From: Deltaproteobacteria bacterium HGW-Deltaproteobacteria-18 | Lineage (GTDB): Bacteria > Desulfobacterota > Desulfovibrionia > Desulfovibrionales > Desulfomicrobiaceae | Assembly: GCA_002841885.1 (NCBI GenBank) | Contig: PHBE01000002.1 | Coordinates: forward strand, 186,001 to 250,000 | Length of the DNA: 64,000 nucleotides | Direction of reading: 5' to 3' | Shown here: positions 23,901-32,707 of the stretch, piece after piece | Layout: every line of letters starts with the position of its first letter | How positions within the stretch are numbered: position 1 is the first letter of the stretch | Notes under the pieces: model-generated | Database searches by the model: none | The model's input: only the letters and a program-made list of their open reading frames with translations | Told to the model about the DNA's origin: nothing | Position numbers and translations under genes: made by a program

Positions 23901-24533
23901 ATGGGAGCAACCCCAGAAGTTTTGGAAAAATTCCGGAAGAAAGCGGAAATAGTTTCGGCCATTGTTTCGGAAGTGGACTCCATGGCCCAGGCCATCGCCT
24001 ATACTGTTGATCTGTGCGCCCAGAAAGAAGCCTGTCAGCTGCTCATGAGCGGCTGTGAGGAGACCCTGTCGGACAAGGGCAAGGACCTGTGCGAGCTCAA
24101 GGAATGGGGCAAGATCATCGCCGCCCCCGCCTTGAACGACGCCGACATGGCCGAACTGGTCAAGCAGGCTGGAACCCGCCAGATCTCCGTCATCAAGGAC
24201 GGGATGCGCAGCCATCTGGCCGGCATCGACATCGGTTTCACCGTCGCCGACTACGGCATTGGCGAGACCGGCAGCCTGGTCATCAATTCGGCGAGCGAAG
24301 AGCTGCGTCTGGCCACCATGGTCAGCGAAATTCACGTCGCGGTCATCCCCAAGTCACGCATCCGTGCCACGGCCGAGGACATGTACGCCGAACTCAAGGG
24401 CTTCATGAGCCAGAAGCCCAACTATCTGGCCTTTGTCACCGGCGCGAGCCGCACCGCTGACATCGAACGCGTTCTGGCCCTGGGCGTGCACGGGCCCCTG
24501 GAACTGCACATCCTGATTCTGGAGGACAAATAA
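23901..24533 (+). CDS. lutC: LUD-domain lactate utilization protein C
   Basis: This 210-residue protein is a stand-alone LUD domain. Diagnostic stretches are GFTVADYGIGETGSLVINSAS and EELRLATMVSEIHVAVIPKS. LutC is part of the three-component L-lactate dehydrogenase (LutABC), acting with the Fe-S subunits to oxidise lactate to pyruvate. AGGAGG precedes the ATG. It overlaps the lutB-lutA fusion by one base, and a sigma-54 promoter lies 35 bases upstream. Confidence 0.92.
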   Translation: MGATPEVLEKFRKKAEIVSAIVSEVDSMAQAIAYTVDLCAQKEACQLLMSGCEETLSDKGKDLCELKEWGKIIAAPALNDADMAELVKQAGTRQISVIKDGMRSHLAGIDIGFTVADYGIGETGSLVINSASEELRLATMVSEIHVAVIPKSRIRATAEDMYAELKGFMSQKPNYLAFVTGASRTADIERVLALGVHGPLELHILILEDK

Positions 24534-26671
24534 TGCAGAAGGCCAAAAATCTTTCCGAATACAACGACGAACTGCGCGAAGCTCTGGACAACACCTTCCT
24601 GCGTGGAGCCATGGACAAATTCGCCACGGCCTACCCTGTTGGCCGGGCCAACGCATTCCGCGAATACGACGTGGAAGCCCTGATCCAGGAAGTGGTTGAT
24701 GCCAAAGACGCTGGGCTGACCCGTCTGGACGAGCTGTATGCCGAGTTCAAGGCCAAGGCCGAAGCCAACGGTGTCAAAGTGCACCTGGCCAAGGACGGCG
24801 ACGAGGCCAACGAGATCGTGGCCCGCATCGCGGCCGAGAACAAGTGCAAGGTGATCGTCAAGTCCAAGTCCATGACGGCCGAGGAAACCCTTTTGAACCA
24901 TCGTCTGGAAAAAGACGGGCTCGAAGTGGTCGAGACCGACCTTGGCGAATGGATCATCCAGCTCCGGCACGAAGGTCCCAGCCACATGGTCATGCCGGCC
25001 ATCCACCTGTCCCGCTACCAGGTCGCGGAACTCTTCTCGCAGGTCACCAAGCATGACCAGTCCTCGGACATCCAGCGTCTGGTCAAGGTCGCCCGTCGCG
25101 AACTGCGCCAGAAATACGCCGATGCGGACATGGGCGTCAGCGGAGCCAATTTCGCCATCGCCGAGACCGGCACCATCGGCCTGATGACCAACGAAGGCAA
25201 CGCCCGTCTGGTCACCACCCTGCCCCGCGTGCATGTGGCCATTGCCGGCATCGACAAGCTCTGCGGCAGCCTTGCCGACGCCCTGAAAATCCTGCGTGTC
25301 GTTCCCAAGAACGCCACGGGTCAGGCCATCACCTCCTACGTGACCTGGATCAGCGGCGCCAACGAGTGCCAGACCGCGCCCGGCGGCAAGAAAGAGATGC
25401 ACATCATCTTTCTGGACAACGGCCGCAGCGAGATGGCCAAGGATCCGCTCTTCGCCCAGGTCCTGCGTTGCGTGCGCTGCGGCGCCTGCGCCAACGTCTG
25501 TCCGGTCTACCGCATGGTCGGCGGCCACCAGATGGGTCACATCTACATCGGCGCCATCGGCCTCATCCTGACCTACTTCTTCCACGGCAAGGACAAGGCC
25601 AAGAACCTGGTCCAGAACTGCATCAATTGCCAGGCATGCAAGCACATCTGTGCGGCGGGCATCGACCTGCCCCTTTTGATCAAGGAAATACACGCGCGCA
25701 TCCTGGACGAGGACGGCCATCCGCTGCCCTCCATGCTGCTGGGCAAGCTGCTGAAAAACCGCAAGCTCTTCCATGCCTTCCTGCGCACGGCCAAGATGGC
25801 CCAGCGGCCGCTGACCGGCGGCACGCAGTACATCCGCCATCTGCCCCATATCTTCTCCAAGGATCATGGGTTCAAGGCTCTGCCGGCCATTGCCGCCAAG
25901 CCCTTCCGGGATCGTTTCGCGGCGCTGAAACCCACGGTTTCCGCACCCAAGTACCGCATCGCCCTGTTCTCGGGCTGCGTGCAGGACTTTGTCTATCCCG
26001 AACAGATGGAAGCGGCGGTCAAGGTTCTGGCGGCGCACAACGTGGCCGTGGAATTCCCCATGGACCAGTCCTGCTGCGGCCTGCCGCTGCAGATGATGGG
26101 CGAGAAGAAAGCGGGCGTGGACGTGGCCAAGCAGAACATCGCGGCCATGAGCGGCGACTACGACTACGTCATCACCCTGTGCGCCTCCTGCGCCTCGCAC
26201 CTGAAGCACAACTACCCGTTCCTGCTCGGTGAAAACGACGCCGAGGCCAAGGCCTTTGCCGACAAGGTCATGCCCTTCTCGGCCTTCATGACCGACGTGC
26301 TCGGCGTAACCGCCGACAAGTTCAAACAGACCCAGGAGCGCGCCACCCTGCACGCCCCCTGCCACCTCTGTCGCGGTCTGGACGTAGTCGAACAGCCCCG
26401 CCAGCTTCTGGCCCTGGGCGGCTATGAATACGCCCAGGCGGAGCAGGAGCAGGTCTGCTGCGGATTCGGCGGCACCTACTCGGCCAAGTTCCCAGGGATT
26501 TCCGAACAGATCCTCAAGAACAAGCTGACCGACGCCGGTCGCACCGGCGCGGAAGTGCTGGTCACCGAATGCCCGGGCTGCATCATGCAGCTGCGCGGCG
26601 GCGCTGAAGTGAACAAATCCGGTTTCGCAGTGCGACACATCGCAGAAGTGCTGGCCGACCACCTAAAATAA
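24533..26671 (+). CDS. LutB-LutA fusion: LUD, ferredoxin and CCG domains of L-lactate dehydrogenase
   Basis: A 712-residue fusion. Residues 60-295 are a LUD domain (KVIVKSKSMTAEETLLNHRL, GVSGANFAIAETGTIGLMTN). A ferredoxin module follows near 310-385 with CVRCGACANVCPVYR and CINCQACKHICAAGID. The C-terminal part has two CCG domains: GCVQDFVYPE with CCGLPLQMMG, and APCHLCRGLD with CCGFGGTYSAKFP. In Bacillus, LutA and LutB are separate; the fused form is known from Desulfovibrio. With LutC it should oxidise L-lactate and feed electrons to menaquinone. Two terminators follow. Confidence 0.93.
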   Translation: MQKAKNLSEYNDELREALDNTFLRGAMDKFATAYPVGRANAFREYDVEALIQEVVDAKDAGLTRLDELYAEFKAKAEANGVKVHLAKDGDEANEIVARIAAENKCKVIVKSKSMTAEETLLNHRLEKDGLEVVETDLGEWIIQLRHEGPSHMVMPAIHLSRYQVAELFSQVTKHDQSSDIQRLVKVARRELRQKYADADMGVSGANFAIAETGTIGLMTNEGNARLVTTLPRVHVAIAGIDKLCGSLADALKILRVVPKNATGQAITSYVTWISGANECQTAPGGKKEMHIIFLDNGRSEMAKDPLFAQVLRCVRCGACANVCPVYRMVGGHQMGHIYIGAIGLILTYFFHGKDKAKNLVQNCINCQACKHICAAGIDLPLLIKEIHARILDEDGHPLPSMLLGKLLKNRKLFHAFLRTAKMAQRPLTGGTQYIRHLPHIFSKDHGFKALPAIAAKPFRDRFAALKPTVSAPKYRIALFSGCVQDFVYPEQMEAAVKVLAAHNVAVEFPMDQSCCGLPLQMMGEKKAGVDVAKQNIAAMSGDYDYVITLCASCASHLKHNYPFLLGENDAEAKAFADKVMPFSAFMTDVLGVTADKFKQTQERATLHAPCHLCRGLDVVEQPRQLLALGGYEYAQAEQEQVCCGFGGTYSAKFPGISEQILKNKLTDAGRTGAEVLVTECPGCIMQLRGGAEVNKSGFAVRHIAEVLADHLK

Positions 26672-26675
26672 CAAA

Positions 26676-26706
26676 CGGGCCGGGATTGCCCGGCCCGCAC
26701 TTTTCT
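26676..26706 (+). terminator. Terminator after the LUD operon
   Basis: CGGGCCGGG pairs perfectly with CCCGGCCCG around ATTG, five bases after the stop codon, followed by CACTTTTCTCT. The T run is short and broken, so termination may be partial; a stronger hairpin follows at 26718. Confidence 0.75.
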
Positions 26707-26717
26707 CTCCTTGCGCG

Positions 26718-26755
26718 CCGGGAGTCTTCCTCTGGAAGGCTCCCGGCATTTTTTT
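26718..26755 (+). terminator. Strong rho-independent terminator
   Basis: GCCGGGAGTCTTCC pairs with GGAAGGCTCCCGGC around a three-base loop with one mismatch, followed by a T7 run. As the second hairpin after the LUD operon, it insulates dsbD from sigma-54-driven transcription. Confidence 0.88.
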
Positions 26756-26760
26756 CAGCA

Positions 26761-26798
26761 ATAGACCTCATACGACCTATAAGACCTATTCCTTCACT
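26761..26798. repeat. GACCTAT-type dispersed repeat, intergenic copy
   Basis: ATAGACCTCATACGACCTAT and the following AAGACCTATTCCTTCAC are built from the unit GACCTATAAG. The stretch CATACGACCTATAAGACC aligns with CATACGACCCATAGGACC at 34092 and with the right part of the cbiT insertion. It lies between the LUD-operon terminator and dsbD. Confidence 0.7.
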
Positions 26799-26899
26799 GA
26801 GAAATTTGCTCTCCCCCGTCCTTGCTTCGCGTGCGCAAACCTCTTAAAAGTAGGAGTTCGAAGACACATTGCCGATTACACTTCACCCCCCGAGAAACA

Positions 26900-28702
26900 A
26901 TGATATTTCAGTCCAGATTTTTTCTGATTTGCCTTGTGCTCCTGGCCATGGCCTTTCCCGCCGAATCCCGGGCCGATGAACCGTACCGGGTTTCACTCCA
27001 GGCCTTTCGAACCGACAGCGCACAGACTCCCGTCCTTGCCGTGCTGACCCTGACACCCGCTCCCGACTGGCATGCCTACGGCAACATTCAGGGCCCGTCC
27101 GGATTCCCCACGGAGATCAGAGCGACACGCGACGGCAAGGCCCTGTCGCCTCTTTACCCGCAGCCGACACCTGGACCCGACCCCCTCGACCCGAGCCTGA
27201 CCGTGGAACTCTACGACGGCCCGACCCCCTTTTTCATCCCCCTGCCCGACGGACCGGCCACGGTCGTGGCGGAGATAAAGGCCCTGCTCTGCTCCTCGAC
27301 CACCTGCCAGCCCATCAAGAATGAACTTGAACTCGTGATCGCGGCGACAGCGGCCTTGCCGTCTGCCGAGAAACAGGATTGGTGGCCCCGCTTTCTGCAA
27401 GCCGCTCCGGGGCTGCCATCGGACGTTTCCTTAGAACCCGTCACACCCGGTGAAACGACACAGACGCCCGCCGCCAAGACATTGTCGCCCCGCTATTTTG
27501 CTCCCGGCCTTGAGGTCAACACTCTCTCCAAGGCCGCCGCGCTCGCCTTTCTGGCCGGCCTGATCCTCAATTTCATGCCATGTGTGCTGCCGGTCATCAC
27601 CCTGAAGCTTCGCTCCTTCATCCCGGCGGCAGACAGTGTGCCACAAAGTCAGCGCCGGGCCTTTCGTTCCCACAACCTGTTCTTCGCTCTCGGGATGATG
27701 GTCTATTTCCTGATCCTGGCCGGGATCATCGCCGTCACCGGCATGGCCTGGGGACAGATTTTCCAGGAGCCGGCAGCCATCATAACCTTGACCGCCATTG
27801 TCTTCGCGCTTTGCCTGAGCCTGTTCGGGGTCTACGATCTCCCGCTCATCGACCTCAAAGGCAAGGCCAAGGGGGTCGTACATCATCCGCGGCTGGAGTC
27901 CTTCACCACCGGCATCCTGGCCACGATCCTGGCCACCCCGTGCAGCGGGCCGTTTCTGGGCGGAGTCCTGGCCTGGGCCCTGATCCAGCCTCCGGACGTC
28001 ATCGCCATGGTCCTGAGCTGCATAGGGCTTGGCATGGCCTCGCCCTACCTGGCCATGGCTCTCTTTCCCGGCCTGTACCGCTTCCTGCCCAAACCCGGCC
28101 CCTGGACCCTGCATCTGGAACGCATCCTCGGCTTTCTTCTGGCCGCGACCTGCGTGTATCTCTTCGGCCTGCTGCCAACCTCAGAATACATAAACGTGCT
28201 CATTCTGCTGTGGACCATTGCCCTGGCGGCCTGGATCTGGGGCAAGTGGACCAATCTGAGCCAAAGCAGCCTGCGCAGATGGTCCGTTCGCGGCATCGCC
28301 GTCGCCCTGGTCGTCCTTGCCGCCGCTTTCCTCTTCCGCCCGGAAGGACATCCGGACCCGTGGAAAAACTTCGACATGCGTCAGTTCGACTCCCTGCGCG
28401 GGCAGGAAAACCTGATCCTGGACTTTACGGCGGACTGGTGCCCGAACTGCAAGTTTCTGGAAAAGACCGTGCTCACTCCGGAGAAGAGCGCCGCGTTCGC
28501 CAGGAAACACAATGCCGTCCTGTTGCGCGTGGACCTGACCCGCCATGATCCCGAACTGATGGCCCTGCTCGAAAGCCTGGGATCCAAATCCATTCCCATC
28601 CTGGCCATCTTCCCCAAAAACAACCCGGACAGCCCCCTCGTGCTGCGCGACCTGTTCACCAGCGGCCAGCTCGAGGATGCCCTGGATCAGGAACTACCCT
28701 GA
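26900..28702 (+). CDS. dsbD: Thiol:disulfide interchange protein DsbD-like
   Basis: This inner-membrane reductant conduit carries electrons from cytoplasmic thioredoxin to periplasmic thiols. The ATG at 26900 gives 600 residues with a signal peptide (SRFFLICLVLLAMAFPAES). The N-terminal periplasmic domain has the cysteine pair in ALLCSSTTCQPIKNEL. The membrane domain has the two conserved cysteines in NFMPCVLPVITLKLRSF and ATPCSGPFLGGVLAW. The C-terminal thioredoxin domain has WCPNC near residue 514. All three Cys pairs are present. The N-terminal domain is of the ScsB-like subtype, so cytochrome c maturation or metal-stress roles are possible. The ribosome site is weak. Confidence 0.92.
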   Translation: MIFQSRFFLICLVLLAMAFPAESRADEPYRVSLQAFRTDSAQTPVLAVLTLTPAPDWHAYGNIQGPSGFPTEIRATRDGKALSPLYPQPTPGPDPLDPSLTVELYDGPTPFFIPLPDGPATVVAEIKALLCSSTTCQPIKNELELVIAATAALPSAEKQDWWPRFLQAAPGLPSDVSLEPVTPGETTQTPAAKTLSPRYFAPGLEVNTLSKAAALAFLAGLILNFMPCVLPVITLKLRSFIPAADSVPQSQRRAFRSHNLFFALGMMVYFLILAGIIAVTGMAWGQIFQEPAAIITLTAIVFALCLSLFGVYDLPLIDLKGKAKGVVHHPRLESFTTGILATILATPCSGPFLGGVLAWALIQPPDVIAMVLSCIGLGMASPYLAMALFPGLYRFLPKPGPWTLHLERILGFLLAATCVYLFGLLPTSEYINVLILLWTIALAAWIWGKWTNLSQSSLRRWSVRGIAVALVVLAAAFLFRPEGHPDPWKNFDMRQFDSLRGQENLILDFTADWCPNCKFLEKTVLTPEKSAAFARKHNAVLLRVDLTRHDPELMALLESLGSKSIPILAIFPKNNPDSPLVLRDLFTSGQLEDALDQELP

Positions 28703-28706
28703 ACGC

Positions 28707-28734
28707 AAAAAGGCGCGGGAACCTGCCCGCGCCT
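28707..28734 (-). terminator. Terminator between convergent dsbD and the GIY-YIG gene
   Basis: AGGCGCGGG pairs with CCCGCGCCT around a six-base loop. On the minus strand a T5 run follows, so it best ends the leftward hlyIII-GIY-YIG transcript. It starts five bases after the dsbD stop and may act on both. Confidence 0.7.
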
Positions 28735-28789
28735 CATTATCCTGGCACTCCAATCAGTCCTTGCCTCTCATTGACCTTAAGAGCGTGCT

Positions 28790-29065
28790 TCAATCCAAAT
28801 CCGGCCAGTGCAGCCTGCCCGCGACCAGTTCTTCCTTGAGTCTTTTCGGTTGCGCCTTGATCCATCTTTCCATGGCCAAAGCCGCGGACTTACCGTCCAC
28901 CGGAACTGAAAAGGCAAGTTCCAGCGGACCGCGACCACGCAAATACTTGGCGGCCCTGGGTCCGCCGGAAGCGTGTTCGGTCAGGCGTCGGGCAACGTCG
29001 GTGGTGATGCCGGTGTAGAGACTCCCGTCGCCGCAGCGCAGCACGTACACGAACCAATCGGACAC
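28790..29065 (-). CDS. GIY-YIG domain protein (UPF0213/YhbQ-like)
   Basis: A 91-residue single-domain protein. It starts MSDWFVYVLRCGDGSLYTGI, which holds the VYVL and YTGI forms of the GIY and YIG motifs, and then TTDVARRLTEHASGGPRAAKYLRGRGP with the catalytic arginine. This is the YhbQ-like group, structurally a nuclease with uncertain cellular role. It lies three bases after the hlyIII gene. Confidence 0.88.
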   Translation of the reverse strand: MSDWFVYVLRCGDGSLYTGITTDVARRLTEHASGGPRAAKYLRGRGPLELAFSVPVDGKSAALAMERWIKAQPKRLKEELVAGRLHWPDLD

Positions 29066-29068
29066 GGA

Positions 29069-29713
29069 CTATGACGGCAGGGTGTTAAGAACCGAGAAGA
29101 AATGCATGGTGCTGCCCGCGATGACAAAGAGATGCCAGATCGCATGGTTGTATGGCAGGCGTTTCCAGACATAGAAGATCACACCCAGCGTATAGGCCAT
29201 TCCGCCCAGGGCCAGAAAGATCAGGCTGGCGCCGGACAGGGTCGCGTACATGTCGCGCCCGATGAGGATGCAGAGCCAGCCCATGCCAAGATAAATGGTC
29301 AGTGACAGGCGCTTGAAGCGGTACACGAAGCAGCATTTGAGCACGACGCCAGCCACGGCCAGCAGCCAGACCACCCCGAACACGGTCCAGCCCACTGTCT
29401 CGCGCAGGTTGACCAGCATGAACGGCGTGTAGGTGCCGGCGATGAGCAGGAAGATCGCGCTGTGGTCCAGGGTCTTCAGAATGCGCTTGGCCCGTGGCAG
29501 CGGAATGGCGTGGTACAGGGTTGACGCCATGTAGAGCAGGATGAGCGTTGCCCCGAAAATGGAGAAACTGACCACGTGCCAGGCGTCGCCATAGGACACG
29601 GCCCGGGCGATGAGCACCACCAGAGCGGCGATGGACATCCCGGCGGCTATGGCATGGGTGATGCTGTTGGCGATCTCTTCACCCTGAGAATACTCGGAAG
29701 CAGACTGGTTCAT
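29069..29713 (-). CDS. Hemolysin III family (YqfA/PAQR-like) membrane protein
   Basis: From the ATG at 29713, eight bases after GGAGG, the protein has 214 residues and seven predicted membrane segments. SQGEEIANSITHAIAAGMSI, MASTLYHAIPLPRAKRILKTLDHSAIFLLIAGTYTPF and the C-terminal NHAIWHLFVIAGSTMHFFSV hold the conserved Ser/His/Asp zinc-site residues of the PAQR superfamily. Family members may act in membrane homeostasis; haemolytic activity should not be assumed. The longer frame to 29803 has no ribosome site. Confidence 0.9.
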   Translation of the reverse strand: MNQSASEYSQGEEIANSITHAIAAGMSIAALVVLIARAVSYGDAWHVVSFSIFGATLILLYMASTLYHAIPLPRAKRILKTLDHSAIFLLIAGTYTPFMLVNLRETVGWTVFGVVWLLAVAGVVLKCCFVYRFKRLSLTIYLGMGWLCILIGRDMYATLSGASLIFLALGGMAYTLGVIFYVWKRLPYNHAIWHLFVIAGSTMHFFSVLNTLPS

Positions 29714-29744
29714 GTATTTACCCTCCATCCCCGGGCCTCGGCCC

Positions 29745-30374
29745 TCAGGGGTTGTCACCCTCTCCCCCCGCATCGCGAAAGGAATTGTCCACTTCGGACG
29801 CAAAATCGTTTATCCAGTAGATGCGGTCGGCCCGGCATTGCAGCTCTGAAGAAACGCCGTCCCTGAAAACCACAAGTTCGATGCTCTTGCCCTGCTCCGA
29901 GAGGTGTTCCACGGCGTCGAGCAAATCGGAATCGCCGGAGGACAACATCAGGGTATCGTAATTGCGCTGATGAATGAGCGACAGGGTGGCGATGGCCACG
30001 TCCACTCCCTTCTGGATCTCGTTGAAGACCCGATGCGTGAAATCCCCGTTCTGATTCTGGCACCTGAGCGACACCTTCTGACCGCATTCCTCGCAATAGG
30101 CCTTGTCCGCGCGCTGCTGTTTGAGCGTATAAAACTTTGTTATGATCTTGGGCCCAAACGGCGGCCCGCTGCGCAGCCAGCGATGAAAATTGTCCTGCCC
30201 GTCCGAGGGAGGATTGGGGGTGGAGTTGAGGTAGTAGGCCCTCCAGATGAGCCCGTCCTGCTCCAGATAATTCCTGAGGCGCAGGTAGCTGAATTCATAG
30301 CCGCTGCGAACGCTATGCCGGGCGTTGAAAAGATAACCTGCGTCGATAAGCCAGAGTCTGCGTTTTTGGGTCAT
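29745..30374 (-). CDS. NYN-domain (PIN-like) putative ribonuclease with internal cysteine cluster
   Basis: A 209-residue LabA/DUF88-type NYN protein. The acidic active-site residues appear in LWLIDAGYLFNA, KGVDVAIATLSLI and TLMLSSGDSDLLDAVEHL. Between them, about residues 92-104, lies CEECGQKVSLRC, a likely zinc knuckle set into the domain. The family comprises metal-dependent RNases or related nucleases; the target here is unknown. The ATG follows GAGGATTC. It lies 31 bases upstream of the hlyIII start on the same strand. Confidence 0.85.
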   Translation of the reverse strand: MTQKRRLWLIDAGYLFNARHSVRSGYEFSYLRLRNYLEQDGLIWRAYYLNSTPNPPSDGQDNFHRWLRSGPPFGPKIITKFYTLKQQRADKAYCEECGQKVSLRCQNQNGDFTHRVFNEIQKGVDVAIATLSLIHQRNYDTLMLSSGDSDLLDAVEHLSEQGKSIELVVFRDGVSSELQCRADRIYWINDFASEVDNSFRDAGGEGDNP

Positions 30375-30449
30375 GAATCCTCATACTTGAATACCAAAAA
30401 AATGCTTATGAAAACACGTAGCACATTATGAACACGTCCGCCACATGCG

Positions 30450-31673
30450 TTAGGCGGGAAAAGTCGGGCCGAAGCGCTCGCCGGTCAGGCACTTGCCGCC
30501 CTCGGGAGTGACCACGAAGGTGTTTTCCACACCGACCATGCCAAGACCCGCGATGCCGATCTTGGGCTCCAGGGCCAGGACCATGTTTTCCTGCAGAGGA
30601 CGGTCGAAGGTGGGGGCGATGACCGGCCATTCGTCGATGGCCAGTCCGATGCCGTGGCCCAAAAAACCGACCTTGTTGCGGCCAAGGCCCATGAATCCCT
30701 CGCCCATGTCGTTGGCCAGCGCGATGCGGATGCAGTCGCGGTATAACTCCGCAGGGATGGCGCCGGGCACCAGACGGCTGCTCAGGTGTTCCTGGATCTG
30801 CAGACAGAAATCCTGGGCGCGATCCGCCTCTTCGGGAATCACCGACTCTTCTGCCCAGTACACCTGGGTCTTGTCCGTATGGTAGCCTTCAAGGCAAAAT
30901 CCGCAGTCAAGAGCCAAGGGCTCGCTACGCTGCCAGACCTTTCCGGCATAGCCCAGAAAAGGAAGCACCGGATGGGCTCCGCGAAGGCCCAGCGGACCGT
31001 TGAACACGCTTGGATAATTGGCCGAATCACCGGCCGCGACATGGCCCAGAAAAATCTCCTCCCCCGCGTTCTGCATGCGCATCATGCCCTGGTGGCCATG
31101 CCTGTAGAAGGCGTCCCACACGGCCAGGGCTATCTCGCGCTCGGTCATGCCGGGACGAATGAGGTCGGGCAGTGTGTCGTTCAGCGCCTGGTCGTGGCGG
31201 GTACCGGCCAGCCTCAGCTTGGCCAGCTCCCAGGATGTCTTGACGGCGCGGGTCCAGGCCAGGGCAATGTCGCCGGGAACCAGGCTGATCCCCGGCAGCT
31301 TCGAGCGCAAAAGCTCGCCCATGGACCAGCTGAGTCCCGTCATTTCGACGGCCACGGTATCGCCAAGAGGGACCTCGGCCTCCTGCAGCAGGCCGGGCAA
31401 CTGCGAATACGACTTGAACTCCATGATGCGCTCCAGCGGCGAATCAAGACGGGCCCGCTCCACGCCCTTGCGGCACAGCAGCACGGGCTCGCCGGTCATG
31501 GGCACCCACAGCGCCCCGCTGGCCCAGACCCCGCTCAGGTGGTAGATGCCAAGACGCGAAAAAACCAGAATTCCCGACGCTTCGGGGCAAGCTTCGGCCA
31601 TGTTTGCCCGCAGGCGCGAGATGCGCTCCCGGGTCTCGGACAGGGGCATTTGCTCAAGGGAAACAAAAGTCAT
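30450..31673 (-). CDS. M24-family metallopeptidase (Xaa-Pro aminopeptidase type)
   Basis: A 407-residue protein with an N-terminal creatinase-like domain and a C-terminal pita-bread domain. The five metal ligands are visible: Asp in LALDCGFCLEG, Asp in YHTDKTQVYW, His in GFLGHGIGLAIDEWP, Glu in ALEPKIGI and Glu in GVENTFVV. It probably cleaves peptides with proline at the second position. The start codon overlaps the mqnC stop by four bases, so it is translated with a menaquinone gene; the reason for the pairing is not evident. Confidence 0.92.
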   Translation of the reverse strand: MTFVSLEQMPLSETRERISRLRANMAEACPEASGILVFSRLGIYHLSGVWASGALWVPMTGEPVLLCRKGVERARLDSPLERIMEFKSYSQLPGLLQEAEVPLGDTVAVEMTGLSWSMGELLRSKLPGISLVPGDIALAWTRAVKTSWELAKLRLAGTRHDQALNDTLPDLIRPGMTEREIALAVWDAFYRHGHQGMMRMQNAGEEIFLGHVAAGDSANYPSVFNGPLGLRGAHPVLPFLGYAGKVWQRSEPLALDCGFCLEGYHTDKTQVYWAEESVIPEEADRAQDFCLQIQEHLSSRLVPGAIPAELYRDCIRIALANDMGEGFMGLGRNKVGFLGHGIGLAIDEWPVIAPTFDRPLQENMVLALEPKIGIAGLGMVGVENTFVVTPEGGKCLTGERFGPTFPA

Positions 31674-32707
31674 GCGCCCTCCTCGCAGAGGGTGTAATCC
31701 ATTTTCCGTCGCCGGGGCTTGAATCCGGCGCGCTCGACCAGCCCGCGCAGCCGATCCTCGGGCAGCAGAAAATGCACGCCCGTGGCCGCGACGACATTCT
31801 CCTCGAGCATGGTCGACCCGAAGTCATTTGCTCCCCAAAAGAGGGCCAGCTGCCCGATCATGGGCCCCTGCGTGACCCAGGAGGCCTGGATGTTGTCGAT
31901 GTTGTCCAGATACAGACGGCACAGGGCCAGAAATTTCAGATATTCGTGCGACGAGGCCTCGGGCATGACCATGCGCGTGTTGCGAGGCTGAAAGGTCCAG
32001 GGAATGAAAGCCGTGAACCCGCCGGTGCGGTCCTGCAGGTCGCGCAGCCGTTCGAGGTGCTCCATGCGCTGCGCAAAGGTCTCCCCCTGGCCGAGCATCA
32101 TGGTCGCCGTGGTGCGCATGCCAAGGCCGTGCGCCGTCTCCATCACACCAATCCACTGATCCGCCGTGCACTTGCGCGGAGAAACTCTCTCTCTGACCTC
32201 GTCATTGAGAATCTCGGCACCGCCGCCGGGCATGGAATCAAGACCGGCACGGCGTAGTTCCATAAGGATGTCGGCCACGGGGCGTCCCTCCTTCTCGCTC
32301 AGATACCAGACCTCGGAAGGGGAAAAGCCATGCACGGCCACGCTCGGAAAATGATTTTTGAGGGTGGTCAGGAGATCAACGTAATAGCCCAGGGGCAGAT
32401 CCGGGTTCATCCCCCCCTGCAGAAGAATCTGATAACCGCCCACGTCAACGGTTTCCCGGACCTTGGACAGAATCTCTTCCGTGGGCAGGACGTAACCGCC
32501 CTCCTCACCCGGCCCCTTGAAAAACGCGCAAAACTTGCAGGCGGACACGCAGACGTTGGTGTAATTGATGTTGCGATCGACAATGTAGGTGACGATCCCC
32601 TCCGGATGCATCTCCATGCGACGCTGATGAGCGAGCTTTCCGAGGGAAAAGACGTCGTTCATGTCCCAGACGTAGCGGGCCTCGTTCCTGTTCAGGCGGG
32701 TGTTCAT
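31670..32707 (-). CDS. mqnC: Radical SAM cyclic dehypoxanthinyl futalosine synthase (MqnC type)
   Basis: Radical SAM enzyme of the futalosine route to menaquinone. The ATG at 32707 has AAGGA six bases upstream and gives 345 residues. NYTNVCVSACKFCAFFKGPG holds the CX3CX2C cluster motif. GGYQILLQGGMNPDLPLGYY and DSMPGGGAEILNDEVRER are family landmarks. The C-terminal WVTQGPMIGQLALFWGANDFGSTM fits MqnC and MqnE alike. NYTN rather than NPTN before the cluster and the overall length favour MqnC, but MqnE (aminofutalosine synthase) is not fully excluded. It overlaps the M24 peptidase gene. Confidence 0.85.
   Translation of the reverse strand: MNTRLNRNEARYVWDMNDVFSLGKLAHQRRMEMHPEGIVTYIVDRNINYTNVCVSACKFCAFFKGPGEEGGYVLPTEEILSKVRETVDVGGYQILLQGGMNPDLPLGYYVDLLTTLKNHFPSVAVHGFSPSEVWYLSEKEGRPVADILMELRRAGLDSMPGGGAEILNDEVRERVSPRKCTADQWIGVMETAHGLGMRTTATMMLGQGETFAQRMEHLERLRDLQDRTGGFTAFIPWTFQPRNTRMVMPEASSHEYLKFLALCRLYLDNIDNIQASWVTQGPMIGQLALFWGANDFGSTMLEENVVAATGVHFLLPEDRLRGLVERAGFKPRRRKMDYTLCEEGA

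Noticed and set aside
24422-26662. 746-codon open frame antisense to the lutB-lutA gene
   Set aside because: It is a shadow of high-GC codon bias on the opposite strand. It has no recognisable domain, and the sense frame carries full LUD, ferredoxin and CCG motifs.
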